From Bacillota bacterium (GTDB lineage: Bacteria; Bacillota_A; Clostridia; Acetivibrionales; DUMB01), in assembly GCA_023621975.1 (NCBI GenBank), contig JAMOAC010000416.1:1-11811 (forward strand): 11,811 nucleotides of DNA, written 5' to 3'. The position numbers were made by a program, and so were the translations under genes. Shown here one piece after another: positions 1 to 6,153 of the stretch (the first letter of the stretch is position 1; each line of letters begins with the position of its first letter). The notes under the pieces were generated by a model. The model ran no database searches, was not told the origin of the DNA, and saw only the letters and a list, made by a program, of their open reading frames with translations.

Positions 1-47
1 AATAAATAGATACTTTTATTTTATTTAAAATTACAGGAGGGGAAAAA

Positions 48-1160
48 ATGGCAGGTGTAAGATTGGAACACGTTTACAAGAGATTTGAAGGTGGGGTCAC
101 GGCTGTAAGTGATTTTACCCTTGACATTGACGACAAGGAGTTTGTCATTCTTGTAGGACCTTCAGGCTGTGGAAAGACGACTACACTGAGAATGATTGCC
201 GGCCTTGAGGAAATTACAGAAGGCGAAATTTATATTGACGGCAAACTTGTAAATGACGTGCAGCCGAAAGACAGAGATATTGCAATGGTTTTCCAGAACT
301 ATGCTCTCTATCCACACATGACGGTATTTGACAACATGGCATTTGGATTGAAGCTCAGAAAGGTTCCGAAAGACGAGATAAGAAGAAGAGTGCATGAAGC
401 TGCCAAGATACTTGAAATAGAACACTTGCTTGACAGAAAGCCAAAGGCTCTTTCCGGTGGTCAGAGACAGAGAGTTGCCCTCGGACGTGCAATAGTACGT
501 AACCCAAAGGTATTCCTTATGGACGAACCTTTGTCAAACCTCGATGCTAAGCTGAGAGTCCAGATGAGACTTGAAATCACAAAACTGCATCAAAGACTTC
601 AGACTACGTTTATCTACGTTACACACGACCAGACAGAAGCTATGACGATGGGTACAAGGATCGTTGTTATGAAAGACGGATTCATCCAGCAGGTTGATAC
701 TCCGACAGCTCTGTATGATAATCCTGTCAACATGTTTGTTGCCGGATTTATCGGAAGCCCGCAGATGAACTTCATTAATGCAAGAGTTGTAAAACGTGAA
801 GACGGTATTCACCTCTTGTTTGAAGACAACGACATTAAACTCCCCGAAGGTAAAGCAAAGAAACTTGAAGGAACGGATTATATCAATAAGGAAGTTGTAA
901 TAGGCATCAGGCCTGAGCACATCCATGATGAGGCAATTTATATTGAATCAATGCCAGACAGCGTAATCAACGCAAAAGTTGACGTTGTCGAAATGCTTGG
1001 TGCAGAGACATACCTCTACATGACTACGGGCAATACGAGTCTGACTGCAAGAGTTAATCCGAGAACCAAGATAAGAGCCGGCGAAACTGTCAAGTTAGCT
1101 ATAGATGCAAACAGAATCCATATGTTTGACAAGGATACAGAAAGAACGATCATGAACTAG
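48..1160 (+). CDS. msmK: Sugar ABC transporter ATP-binding protein, MsmK/UgpC (MalK-like) family
   Basis: Cytoplasmic ATPase subunit that should power one or more carbohydrate import ABC transporters. At 370 aa it has normal family length. The nucleotide-binding domain fills roughly residues 4-235: Walker A GPSGCGKT at 37-44, Q-loop Q83, signature LSGGQRQR at 135-142, Walker B ending in MDEP at 158-161, D-loop SNLD and switch His193. Residues from about 240 onward form the TOBE/OB-type regulatory domain seen in MalK-like proteins, including IGIRPEHI. The ATG is preceded by AGGAGGGG at 35-42, an ideal ribosome site. No permease or binding-protein gene follows; a terminator lies downstream. The gene may therefore serve several transporters, as single MsmK ATPases do in some Firmicutes, but upstream sequence is not visible. 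The family call is firm; the substrate is unknown. Confidence 0.95.
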   Translation: MAGVRLEHVYKRFEGGVTAVSDFTLDIDDKEFVILVGPSGCGKTTTLRMIAGLEEITEGEIYIDGKLVNDVQPKDRDIAMVFQNYALYPHMTVFDNMAFGLKLRKVPKDEIRRRVHEAAKILEIEHLLDRKPKALSGGQRQRVALGRAIVRNPKVFLMDEPLSNLDAKLRVQMRLEITKLHQRLQTTFIYVTHDQTEAMTMGTRIVVMKDGFIQQVDTPTALYDNPVNMFVAGFIGSPQMNFINARVVKREDGIHLLFEDNDIKLPEGKAKKLEGTDYINKEVVIGIRPEHIHDEAIYIESMPDSVINAKVDVVEMLGAETYLYMTTGNTSLTARVNPRTKIRAGETVKLAIDANRIHMFDKDTERTIMN

Positions 1161-1213
1161 GATTGTTGGCTGTTGCTGGTTGATCGGTTTGCAATGTCAA
1201 ATGTTGTATTGAT

Positions 1214-1247
1214 AAAAGGAGGAAGATTATTAAATCTTCCTCTTTTT
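1214..1247 (+). terminator. Intrinsic terminator after the ABC ATPase gene
   Basis: An 11-bp stem pairs 1218-1228 (GGAGGAAGATT) with 1233-1243 around the 4-base loop ATTA. Four A-T pairs extend it through 1214-1217 and 1244-1247, so the 3' arm runs straight into a T-tract. It isolates the ATPase gene from the regulator downstream. Confidence 0.9.
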
Positions 1248-1250
1248 AAT

Positions 1251-1286
1251 TTATGACGGTATAATTAATTATGACAGTATAATTAA
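1251..1286. repeat. 18-bp tandem duplication
   Basis: TTATGACGGTATAATTAA (1251-1268) is followed directly by the same sequence with one change, G to A (1269-1286). Each copy contains TATAAT. It lies just after the terminator and before the regulator gene. It could be an operator or promoter pair, or simple slippage. Confidence 0.85.
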
Positions 1287-1317
1287 CAATGTAGGGATTA
1301 CATAACATTATTAATAT

Positions 1318-1349
1318 GGTGCTTATACTATAGTTTGCTTATACTATAG
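1318..1349 (+). repeat. 16-bp tandem repeat with TATACT boxes upstream of the regulator gene
   Basis: Two adjacent 16-bp units (1318-1333 and 1334-1349) share TGCTTATACTATAG exactly (1320-1333 and 1336-1349). Each includes TATACT, a good -10-like element, and the palindrome CTATAG. No good -35 hexamer is found at the standard distance, so I do not call a sigma-A promoter. The pair ends only 5 bases before the AGGAGG of the regulator gene, which suits a paired operator or an initiation region. Confidence 0.8.
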
Positions 1350-1371
1350 CTTTCAGGAGGAATACATGTAG

Positions 1372-2451
1372 ATGAAACCTTTTCAGGACCTGGTAATGCA
1401 GGTAAAGAACATAATTGATAAGCAATTTGGCGTTATGGACGACAGCGGTACTGTTTTGGCTTGCTCTGATGAAGGGAAAGTAGGGACTGTGAATGAGGCG
1501 GTATCCAAAGTTTTGAATATTGATTCTGATACTGTTACAATAGACGGCATATCCTATCAGAAAATATACATGGAGGACAAGCCAAAGTATATAACTTTTA
1601 TTCATTCAGAAGATGCCGAAAGCCTGAAATACCTGTCACTGTTTTCAGTGGCTGTCTCAAGCATCAGAAAGTACCATGATGAAAAGTTCAGCAAGAGTTA
1701 TTTTATAAAAAGGGTAATCAGCGAAAACATTTTTTCCGGTGATATTGCTACCATAGCAAAGGAACTACACATTCAATTTAATGCCAACAGGGCGGTGTTC
1801 CTTGTAAAGACTGAAAAGGAAAAAGGCGTGTATCCCGGGGAAATTCTTAGAAGCCTTTTTCCCGCCAAGTCAAAGGATTTTATAATCACCATCGATGATG
1901 AAAACACTGTTTTGGTCAAGGAACTGAAAAGCAGTGAAGATTACGGTGAAATAGAAAATATAGCAAGAATAATTCTGGATACTTTAAATACCGAGCTCAT
2001 GGTAAAAGCTTATATAGGTATAGGTTCGGTGGTGGAGAGTTTAAACGAACTGGCCCATTCATACAGGGAAGCAGAGACGGCTCTTAGCGTGGGCAGAATA
2101 TTTGAAAGCGACAAGTTCATATTCAGCTATAACAAGCTAGGGCTGGGAAGGCTTATATATCAGTTGCCCGTTCCGCTGTGCCGACTTTTCCTGCAGGAGG
2201 TTTTCAAGAAAGATTCACTGGAAATCCTGGATGCTGAAACAGTCTCCACCATTAACAAATTCTTTGAAAACAACCTGAATATAAGTGAAACATCAAGGCA
2301 ATTGTATGTTCACAGGAACACACTTGTATACAGGCTTGATAAAATTCAAAAAATGACAGGACTTGACCTAAGAAAGTTTGATGATGCAATTATTTTCAAA
2401 GTATCCATGCTGGTTAAGAAATATCTTGACAATAAAGACGAAATTTCCTAG
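1372..2451 (+). CDS. CdaR/PucR-family transcriptional regulator
   Basis: Predicted DNA-binding regulator of 359 aa. The C-terminus (about 300-352) is a PucR-type helix-turn-helix: NLNISETSRQLYVHRNTL followed by VYRLDKIQKMTGLDLR. The middle (about 120-265) resembles the degenerate GGDEF-like CdaR domain, with IGIGSVVESLNELAHSYREA typical of the family. The first 110 residues look like a small sensory domain (FGVMDDSGTVLACSDEG) with no clear cofactor motif. Members often control sugar-acid, carbohydrate or amino-acid genes; the ligand cannot be read here. The start region is odd: AGGAGG (1355-1360) is followed by ATG at 1366, an immediate in-frame TAG at 1369, then ATG at 1372. I place the start at 1372, 11 bases from the ribosome site, because the first ATG cannot make a protein. 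No terminator is visible after the stop. Confidence 0.9.
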   Translation: MKPFQDLVMQVKNIIDKQFGVMDDSGTVLACSDEGKVGTVNEAVSKVLNIDSDTVTIDGISYQKIYMEDKPKYITFIHSEDAESLKYLSLFSVAVSSIRKYHDEKFSKSYFIKRVISENIFSGDIATIAKELHIQFNANRAVFLVKTEKEKGVYPGEILRSLFPAKSKDFIITIDDENTVLVKELKSSEDYGEIENIARIILDTLNTELMVKAYIGIGSVVESLNELAHSYREAETALSVGRIFESDKFIFSYNKLGLGRLIYQLPVPLCRLFLQEVFKKDSLEILDAETVSTINKFFENNLNISETSRQLYVHRNTLVYRLDKIQKMTGLDLRKFDDAIIFKVSMLVKKYLDNKDEIS

Positions 2452-2481
2452 AGTATCAGGTTATTTAAAAGATTCATAAAG

Positions 2482-2510
2482 TTGCACAAAGAAATCTAAA
2501 GAATTATAAT
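2482..2510 (+). promoter_or_regulatory. Sigma-A-type promoter for the ftsEX operon
   Basis: TTGCAC (2482-2487), a 17-base spacer and a perfect TATAAT (2505-2510). Transcription should begin near 2517. The next + strand gene is ftsE, so this is the likely operon promoter. Confidence 0.75.
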
Positions 2511-2531
2511 ATAAAATAACTAGGACATGCC

Positions 2532-2544
2532 CTTGTTGAACAAG
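2532..2544. promoter_or_regulatory. 13-bp perfect palindrome near the ftsEX transcription start
   Basis: CTTGTT-G-AACAAG reads the same on both strands around a central base. It begins about 15 bases downstream of the predicted start point, a usual repressor site position. The regulator is unknown; a chance palindrome cannot be excluded. Confidence 0.4.
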
Positions 2545-2591
2545 AAATGGTTCTGCTATGCGTATTGATGTTCAGGAGCGGACAACATTTA

Positions 2592-2753
2592 TGGTTGATT
2601 GGTTTGATTTAGTTTAAGCAGGTTTAATTCAGGTAGAATTAATTTAAACAGGAATTGATTTGAGCAGAATTAACCTGAGTGGAATTAATTTGAGTGGTTA
2701 ATTTGAGCAGTTAAATTGAGCAGAATTAATCTAAGCAGGACTAACTAAAGTAG
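2592..2753. repeat. Degenerate ~15-bp tandem repeat field upstream of ftsE
   Basis: About ten imperfect units of 13-16 bp. Clear ones are 2637-2651, 2652-2667, 2668-2682, 2683-2697, 2698-2710, 2711-2723, 2724-2738 and 2739-2753. The consensus is near AATTAATTTGAGCAG, with the best match AATTAATTTGAGTGG at 2683-2697. Units earlier than 2637 are looser. It lies wholly in the presumed ftsE leader. No spacer-repeat structure of a CRISPR is present. Confidence 0.8.
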
Positions 2754-2795
2754 ACTATATTTGAATTAACTTACTCTGAATTGGGGAGAGTTAAA

Positions 2796-3503
2796 TTGGT
2801 AGAATTCAGGAATGTTACAAAAATATATCCCAATGGTACGGTAGCACTCAAAAATGTCAGTTTAAAGATTGAAAAGGGTGAATTTGTTTTTATAATAGGT
2901 CCCAGCGGTTCGGGAAAATCCACTCTGATGAAGTTGATTATGAAAGAGGAGGTTCCGACCGAAGGGGAGGTATATGTAAACGGCTATGAGGTTTCAAGCC
3001 TGGACAGGTATGACGTCCCATACCTTCGGAGAAGTCTTGGAATTGTTTTTCAGGACTTCAGGCTGCTCCCCAATAAAACTGTTTACGAGAATGTGGCATT
3101 TGCCATGCAGATAACTGAGGCATTACCAAAGGAGATAAGAAGGCAGGTACCTATGGCCCTTGCACTGGTGGGTTTGAGCAGGAAGGCAAACGTCTATCCT
3201 GCGCAGCTTTCAGGGGGCGAGCAGCAAAGGGTTGCTTTGGCCAGGGCTCTTGTAAACAATCCGCCGCTGCTTATAGCGGACGAGCCTACCGGCAATCTGG
3301 ACCCTGAGACATCGATGGAAATAATGAGATTATTGTGTGAGATCAACCACAGAGGGACTACCGTTATTGTTGCAACTCATGAAAAGTCTATTGTTGATGC
3401 ATTGAAAAAAAGGGTTATTGCCCTTGATAAAGGAACAATAACACGAGACCAGCAGAAAGGAATATATGCAAATGAAGTTAAGAACAGCCAAATATATAGT
3501 TAA
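2796..3503 (+). CDS. ftsE: Cell division ATP-binding protein FtsE
   Basis: Cytoplasmic ATPase of the FtsEX complex, which couples ATP hydrolysis to activation of cell-wall hydrolases during division or elongation. From the chosen start it is 235 aa, close to usual FtsE length. Motifs: Walker A GPSGSGKS at 35-42, Q86 within the FtsE-typical VFQDFRLLP, signature LSGGEQQR at 138-145, Walker B ending ADEP at 161-164, GNLD and switch His195. I chose the TTG at 2796 because GGGGAG (2783-2788) sits 7 bases upstream, and it gives the family-typical opening [13 protein letters not shown]. An upstream in-frame TTG at 2781 would overlap that ribosome site. The 3' end overlaps ftsX by 38 bases, implying translational coupling. 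Confidence 0.96.
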   Translation: MVEFRNVTKIYPNGTVALKNVSLKIEKGEFVFIIGPSGSGKSTLMKLIMKEEVPTEGEVYVNGYEVSSLDRYDVPYLRRSLGIVFQDFRLLPNKTVYENVAFAMQITEALPKEIRRQVPMALALVGLSRKANVYPAQLSGGEQQRVALARALVNNPPLLIADEPTGNLDPETSMEIMRLLCEINHRGTTVIVATHEKSIVDALKKRVIALDKGTITRDQQKGIYANEVKNSQIYS

Positions 3504-4371
3504 AGAAGGCATATTGAACATATATAAAAACAAGCTTATGTCTCTTGCGTCAATAGGCATAATTATTGCCTCTTTATTGCTGTTTGGCATTTTTTTGTTA
3601 ATAGTTCTGAACCTCGATCACAACACAAGAACACTGGAAAGCATACCTCAATTGGAAATATTCTGTGATTATAAACTGGATGAAACATTGGTAGGAGACA
3701 TTGAGCAAGCCATACGTGAAGACGACAGGATATCGGAGTACAGGATGGTCACAAAGAAAGAGGCTTTTGAAAAGCTGAAAGAAAGGTTTAAAGGGGATGA
3801 AGATATCCTGGATGGCTACGATGAGAGTTTTCTGCCGGTATCTTTTATTATCAAGCTGAAAGATCCACGGGACAATACCGCAATAAAAGAAAAATTTGAG
3901 AACATGAACAAGGTTGATTCCGTTGAATGCCCTCAGAAATCCATTGAGCTTATTTCAAAAGCATCAAACTGGATAAAGGTTATCAGCGGCGTACTTATAG
4001 CAGTTTTGCTTGTAATTTCGACGGTTATTATATCCAATACTATCAAACTTACAGTATTTGCAAGACGCAAGGAAATTAGTATAATGAAATATATAGGGGC
4101 GACTGACTGGTTTATTCGTTGGCCTTTTATTGTTGAAGGAGTTATAATAGGAATTATAGGCGCTGTTGCAGCATTAATTCTCAGCAGCTACGGCTACAGG
4201 GCAGTTGAACTTAGACTGGGGAATGATTTAAGCAGTGTAAGCATGGGATTTTTTGAAATGTTGAAGTTTAAAGATGTTGCACTGATACTTGTGCTGTTTT
4301 ATTCCTTCTTGGGAGGTGTTGTGGGGGCTATTGGCAGTGTAATGTCCCTTCGCAAACACTTGCGCGTTTAG
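3466..4371 (+). CDS. ftsX: Cell division membrane protein FtsX
   Basis: Membrane partner of FtsE that passes the ATPase cycle to an external peptidoglycan hydrolase. It has 301 aa with the FtsX layout: a cytoplasmic N-terminus, TM1 at about 27-49, an extracellular domain of about 120 residues, then three further membrane spans (about 173-196, 225-247 and 270-292). The motif ARRKEISIMKYIGATDWFIRWPF after TM2 is the family hallmark. The start is ATG 3466 or the in-frame ATG 3472; AAAGGA (3456-3461) could serve either, and 3472 gives the more usual [13 protein letters not shown] opening. It overlaps the end of ftsE and is followed 45 bases later by the M23 peptidase gene, its likely external target. 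Confidence 0.96.
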   Translation: MQMKLRTAKYIVKEGILNIYKNKLMSLASIGIIIASLLLFGIFLLIVLNLDHNTRTLESIPQLEIFCDYKLDETLVGDIEQAIREDDRISEYRMVTKKEAFEKLKERFKGDEDILDGYDESFLPVSFIIKLKDPRDNTAIKEKFENMNKVDSVECPQKSIELISKASNWIKVISGVLIAVLLVISTVIISNTIKLTVFARRKEISIMKYIGATDWFIRWPFIVEGVIIGIIGAVAALILSSYGYRAVELRLGNDLSSVSMGFFEMLKFKDVALILVLFYSFLGGVVGAIGSVMSLRKHLRV

Positions 4372-4416
4372 TGACGGAATTTATTGGTAAAACTCTTATC
4401 GGGAGAGTGTGAACGG

Positions 4417-5559
4417 ATGAGGAGACTGAGTAAAGCATTTCTGTGCGGCCTGATATTTGTATTTTTAGCAGTTTCAGCCGTGCCTGCAATAGCAGCAAAT
4501 GACCTGGACCAGGCACAAAGAAACAAAAAAAGCGTAGACAGTAAATTAAACAGCGTCAAGGAACAGAAGAAAGAGCTGGAGAATGAGAAAAAAAAGATTG
4601 AGCAGGATAAGGCGTACATAACCAAAGTAAAGGAATCTGAAGAGAAGGAATATGAAAAGTTACTGGGTGAAATAGAGCTTATTGAAAAGGACATAGAAGA
4701 AATAGAAAAGGCCGTTCAGCAGTCTGAACAGGAACTTGCTCAGCAGCAGGAGGATTTCAAGGTAAGACTGAGGGCGATGTATAAAAATTCTAAAAAATCG
4801 ACCCTTGAACTGTTGCTTGAATCAAAGAATATTACCGAATTTTATGAAAGACTGAAATATCTCTCACTGATAGCAAAGAGTGACAGGGAGCGGATAGAGG
4901 CTCTTAAAATTGCCAAAAGAGATGTAGAATACAAAAAGCAGCTTAGAGAAGGGGATAAGCAGCGAAAGGAAAATGAAATAAACGAGAAAAAGGAGAGAAT
5001 TGAAGAATTAAAGCTTTCAAGCAGAAGCCTTGAGGAGCGGCTGAAAAAGAGCCAAAGTGAACTGGAAAGGCTCGAAAAGCTGGAAGATGAACTGCTTAAG
5101 GAATCAAAAGAACTGGGCGAACTGATTAAGAAACTTTCGGCAACAAAAAGTAAGTATACAGGCGGTACAATGCTGTGGCCGCTGCCGAGTTCAACCAAAA
5201 TAAGTTCGTATTTCGGTATGAGGGTTCATCCAATCCTAAAGGTAAAAAAGATGCACACGGGATTAGACATAGGAGGTACAAAGGGGAAGGAAATAGTAGC
5301 AGCAGCTGACGGAACCGTTATACTTTCGGGATACTCGGGCGGTTACGGGTATAGAGTTGTTATAGACCACGGAGGCGGAATATCTACATTATATGCTCAT
5401 GCCAGCAAGCTTCTTGTTAAAGAGGGAGACAAGGTAAAGAGGGGCGACACGATAGCGTTGGTAGGAAGCACAGGCCTGTCAACAGGGCCGCATCTCCATT
5501 TCGAGGTAAGGGTAAACGGTAATCCCGTCGACCCGCTGAAGGGATATTTGAGCAAATAA
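4417..5559 (+). CDS. Secreted coiled-coil M23 metalloendopeptidase (EnvC/CwlO-position FtsEX partner)
   Basis: Extracellular peptidoglycan endopeptidase of 380 aa. Residues 1-27 form a signal peptide (RR, hydrophobic core, cleavage near AIA-A). Residues about 30-255 are highly charged K/E/Q-rich heptads, a long coiled coil as in EnvC, CwlO and PcsB. Residues about 262-376 form the M23/LytM domain. Metal and catalytic positions are all present: His280 and Asp284 (HTGLD), His328 (LYAHAS), His359 and His361 (HLHFEV). Unlike E. coli EnvC, which has a degenerate LytM domain, this one should cut. The ATG at 4417 has GGGAGAG (4401-4407) nine bases upstream and starts directly at the signal peptide; an in-frame TTG at 4384 would add 11 residues before it and is less likely. 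The ftsEX position and coiled coil suggest FtsX control. Confidence 0.93.
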   Translation: MRRLSKAFLCGLIFVFLAVSAVPAIAANDLDQAQRNKKSVDSKLNSVKEQKKELENEKKKIEQDKAYITKVKESEEKEYEKLLGEIELIEKDIEEIEKAVQQSEQELAQQQEDFKVRLRAMYKNSKKSTLELLLESKNITEFYERLKYLSLIAKSDRERIEALKIAKRDVEYKKQLREGDKQRKENEINEKKERIEELKLSSRSLEERLKKSQSELERLEKLEDELLKESKELGELIKKLSATKSKYTGGTMLWPLPSSTKISSYFGMRVHPILKVKKMHTGLDIGGTKGKEIVAAADGTVILSGYSGGYGYRVVIDHGGGISTLYAHASKLLVKEGDKVKRGDTIALVGSTGLSTGPHLHFEVRVNGNPVDPLKGYLSK

Positions 5560-5632
5560 TACAAATAACAAATATTACGCGAATGACAACAGCAACTACA
5601 TATTGGAGCAGTAAATGAAGATGTTTAAATAT

Positions 5633-5657
5633 TAAGCCCGGAAAAAATCCGGGTTTA
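5633..5657 (+). terminator. Intrinsic terminator of the ftsE-ftsX-peptidase operon
   Basis: CCCGGA (5637-5642) pairs with TCCGGG (5648-5653) around an A5 loop. Outer G-T and A-T pairs extend the stem to 5633-5657, and a T-rich tail follows. Confidence 0.88.
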
Positions 5658-5667
5658 TTTATATTTT

Positions 5668-5699
5668 ATATACAGATAAGCATATGCTATACTGTATAT
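5668..5699. promoter_or_regulatory. 32-bp interrupted palindrome
   Basis: Outer arms ATATACAG (5668-5675) and CTGTATAT (5692-5699) are perfect complements. A central perfect palindrome AGCATATGCT fills 5679-5688. Three unpaired bases lie on each side. TATACT at 5688-5693 with TTTATA 17 bases upstream (5665-5670) forms a weak promoter within the palindrome, so it may be an operator over a promoter. It lies just after the operon terminator. Direction and regulator are unknown. Confidence 0.5.
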
Positions 5700-5743
5700 G
5701 CCTGATTATATTGAGCCTGGTTATATGAAACCATCCTGTGTTG

Positions 5744-5820
5744 AGGTTAAGTTATATTAAGCCAGGTTAAGTTATGTTGAAAAGATACAATGTACTTTAA
5801 GCCAGCTATAACAGCTATAA
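5744..5820. repeat. Short tandem duplications (20-bp and 9-bp)
   Basis: AGGTTAAGTTATATTAAGCC (5744-5763) is followed by a diverged copy at 5764-5783 that keeps AGGTTAAGTTAT. Further on, CAGCTATAA occurs twice in tandem (5803-5811 and 5812-5820). They look like an older, more decayed part of the repeat field downstream. Confidence 0.7.
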
Positions 5821-5910
5821 TATACTTATCGTAATATGCTTGGCTATAATGGGCTTAACAATACATAAATGCGCTTAATTATTATGCGCCTGATTATAAA
5901 ATGATTAAGT

Positions 5911-6090
5911 TAAAGTAAGCATAATTAAATTAAGGTTAATTAAAGTAAGCTTGATTAAAGTAAACTTAATTAAGGTAAGCTTAATTAAAAATGTGCCTGT
6001 TTAAATAAGCTTAATTAAACAAGCATAAATAAAATATGCTTAACTTAAAATATGCTTAATTAATGCAAGATTAATTAAAATGTGCTAATG
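5911..6090. repeat. Degenerate ~15-bp tandem repeat field upstream of the S41 protease
   Basis: About twelve imperfect units, near consensus TAAAGTAAGCTTAAT. Clear 15-bp units are 5941-5955, 5956-5970, 5971-5985, 6046-6060, 6061-6075 and 6076-6090; others vary from 10 to 20 bp. Many contain AAGCTT and TTAATTAA, both palindromic. In the frame AATTAA-N4-AGC-N2 (for example 5968-5982) they match the pattern of the field upstream of ftsE. Confidence 0.8.
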
Positions 6091-6153
6091 GCTTGTTATT
6101 ACTAGGTTTGGGAAAACTGCCATAGATATACTTGAACCGGGGGAGTGTTGAAT

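Larger units (their letters stand above)
2452..2795. other. Gene-free region between the regulator and ftsE
   Basis: This 344-base stretch has no credible gene. It holds a strong promoter (2482-2510), a 13-bp palindrome just downstream of the expected transcription start, and a field of degenerate 15-bp repeats up to about 2753. The ftsE transcript would thus carry a leader of about 280 bases. Two tiny ATG-started reading frames (2527-2568, 13 codons, and 2591-2617, 8 codons) exist, but their ribosome sites are poor. Confidence 0.8.
5560..6153. other. Gene-free region between the M23 peptidase and the S41 protease
   Basis: The 594 bases contain no credible gene; TAA triplets recur in every frame. 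In order they hold the terminator, the 32-bp palindrome, short tandem duplications, and the 15-bp repeat field. The last 60 bases before the protease gene are non-repetitive. No convincing sigma-A promoter was found directly upstream of the protease. Confidence 0.8.

Noticed and set aside
534..926. 130-codon open frame on the - strand inside the ABC ATPase gene
   Set aside because: It is antisense to a well-conserved gene, has no ribosome site or recognisable protein, and is a shadow of the true frame.
2527..2568. 13-codon leader peptide frame after the ftsEX promoter
   Set aside because: The AGGA lies only one base before the ATG, there is no codon run of regulatory meaning, and no attenuator hairpin follows.
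2592..2753. CRISPR array
   Set aside because: Units are contiguous, 13-16 bp and diverged, with no unique spacers and no cas genes nearby.
4842..5198. 118-codon Ser/Leu-rich open frame on the - strand
   Set aside because: Its composition is the reverse reading of Lys/Glu-rich coiled-coil codons in the M23 gene.
5911..6090. Replication origin or DnaA-box cluster in the AT-rich repeat field
   Set aside because: No TTATCCACA-like boxes are seen, and no dnaA, dnaN or rep gene is nearby.
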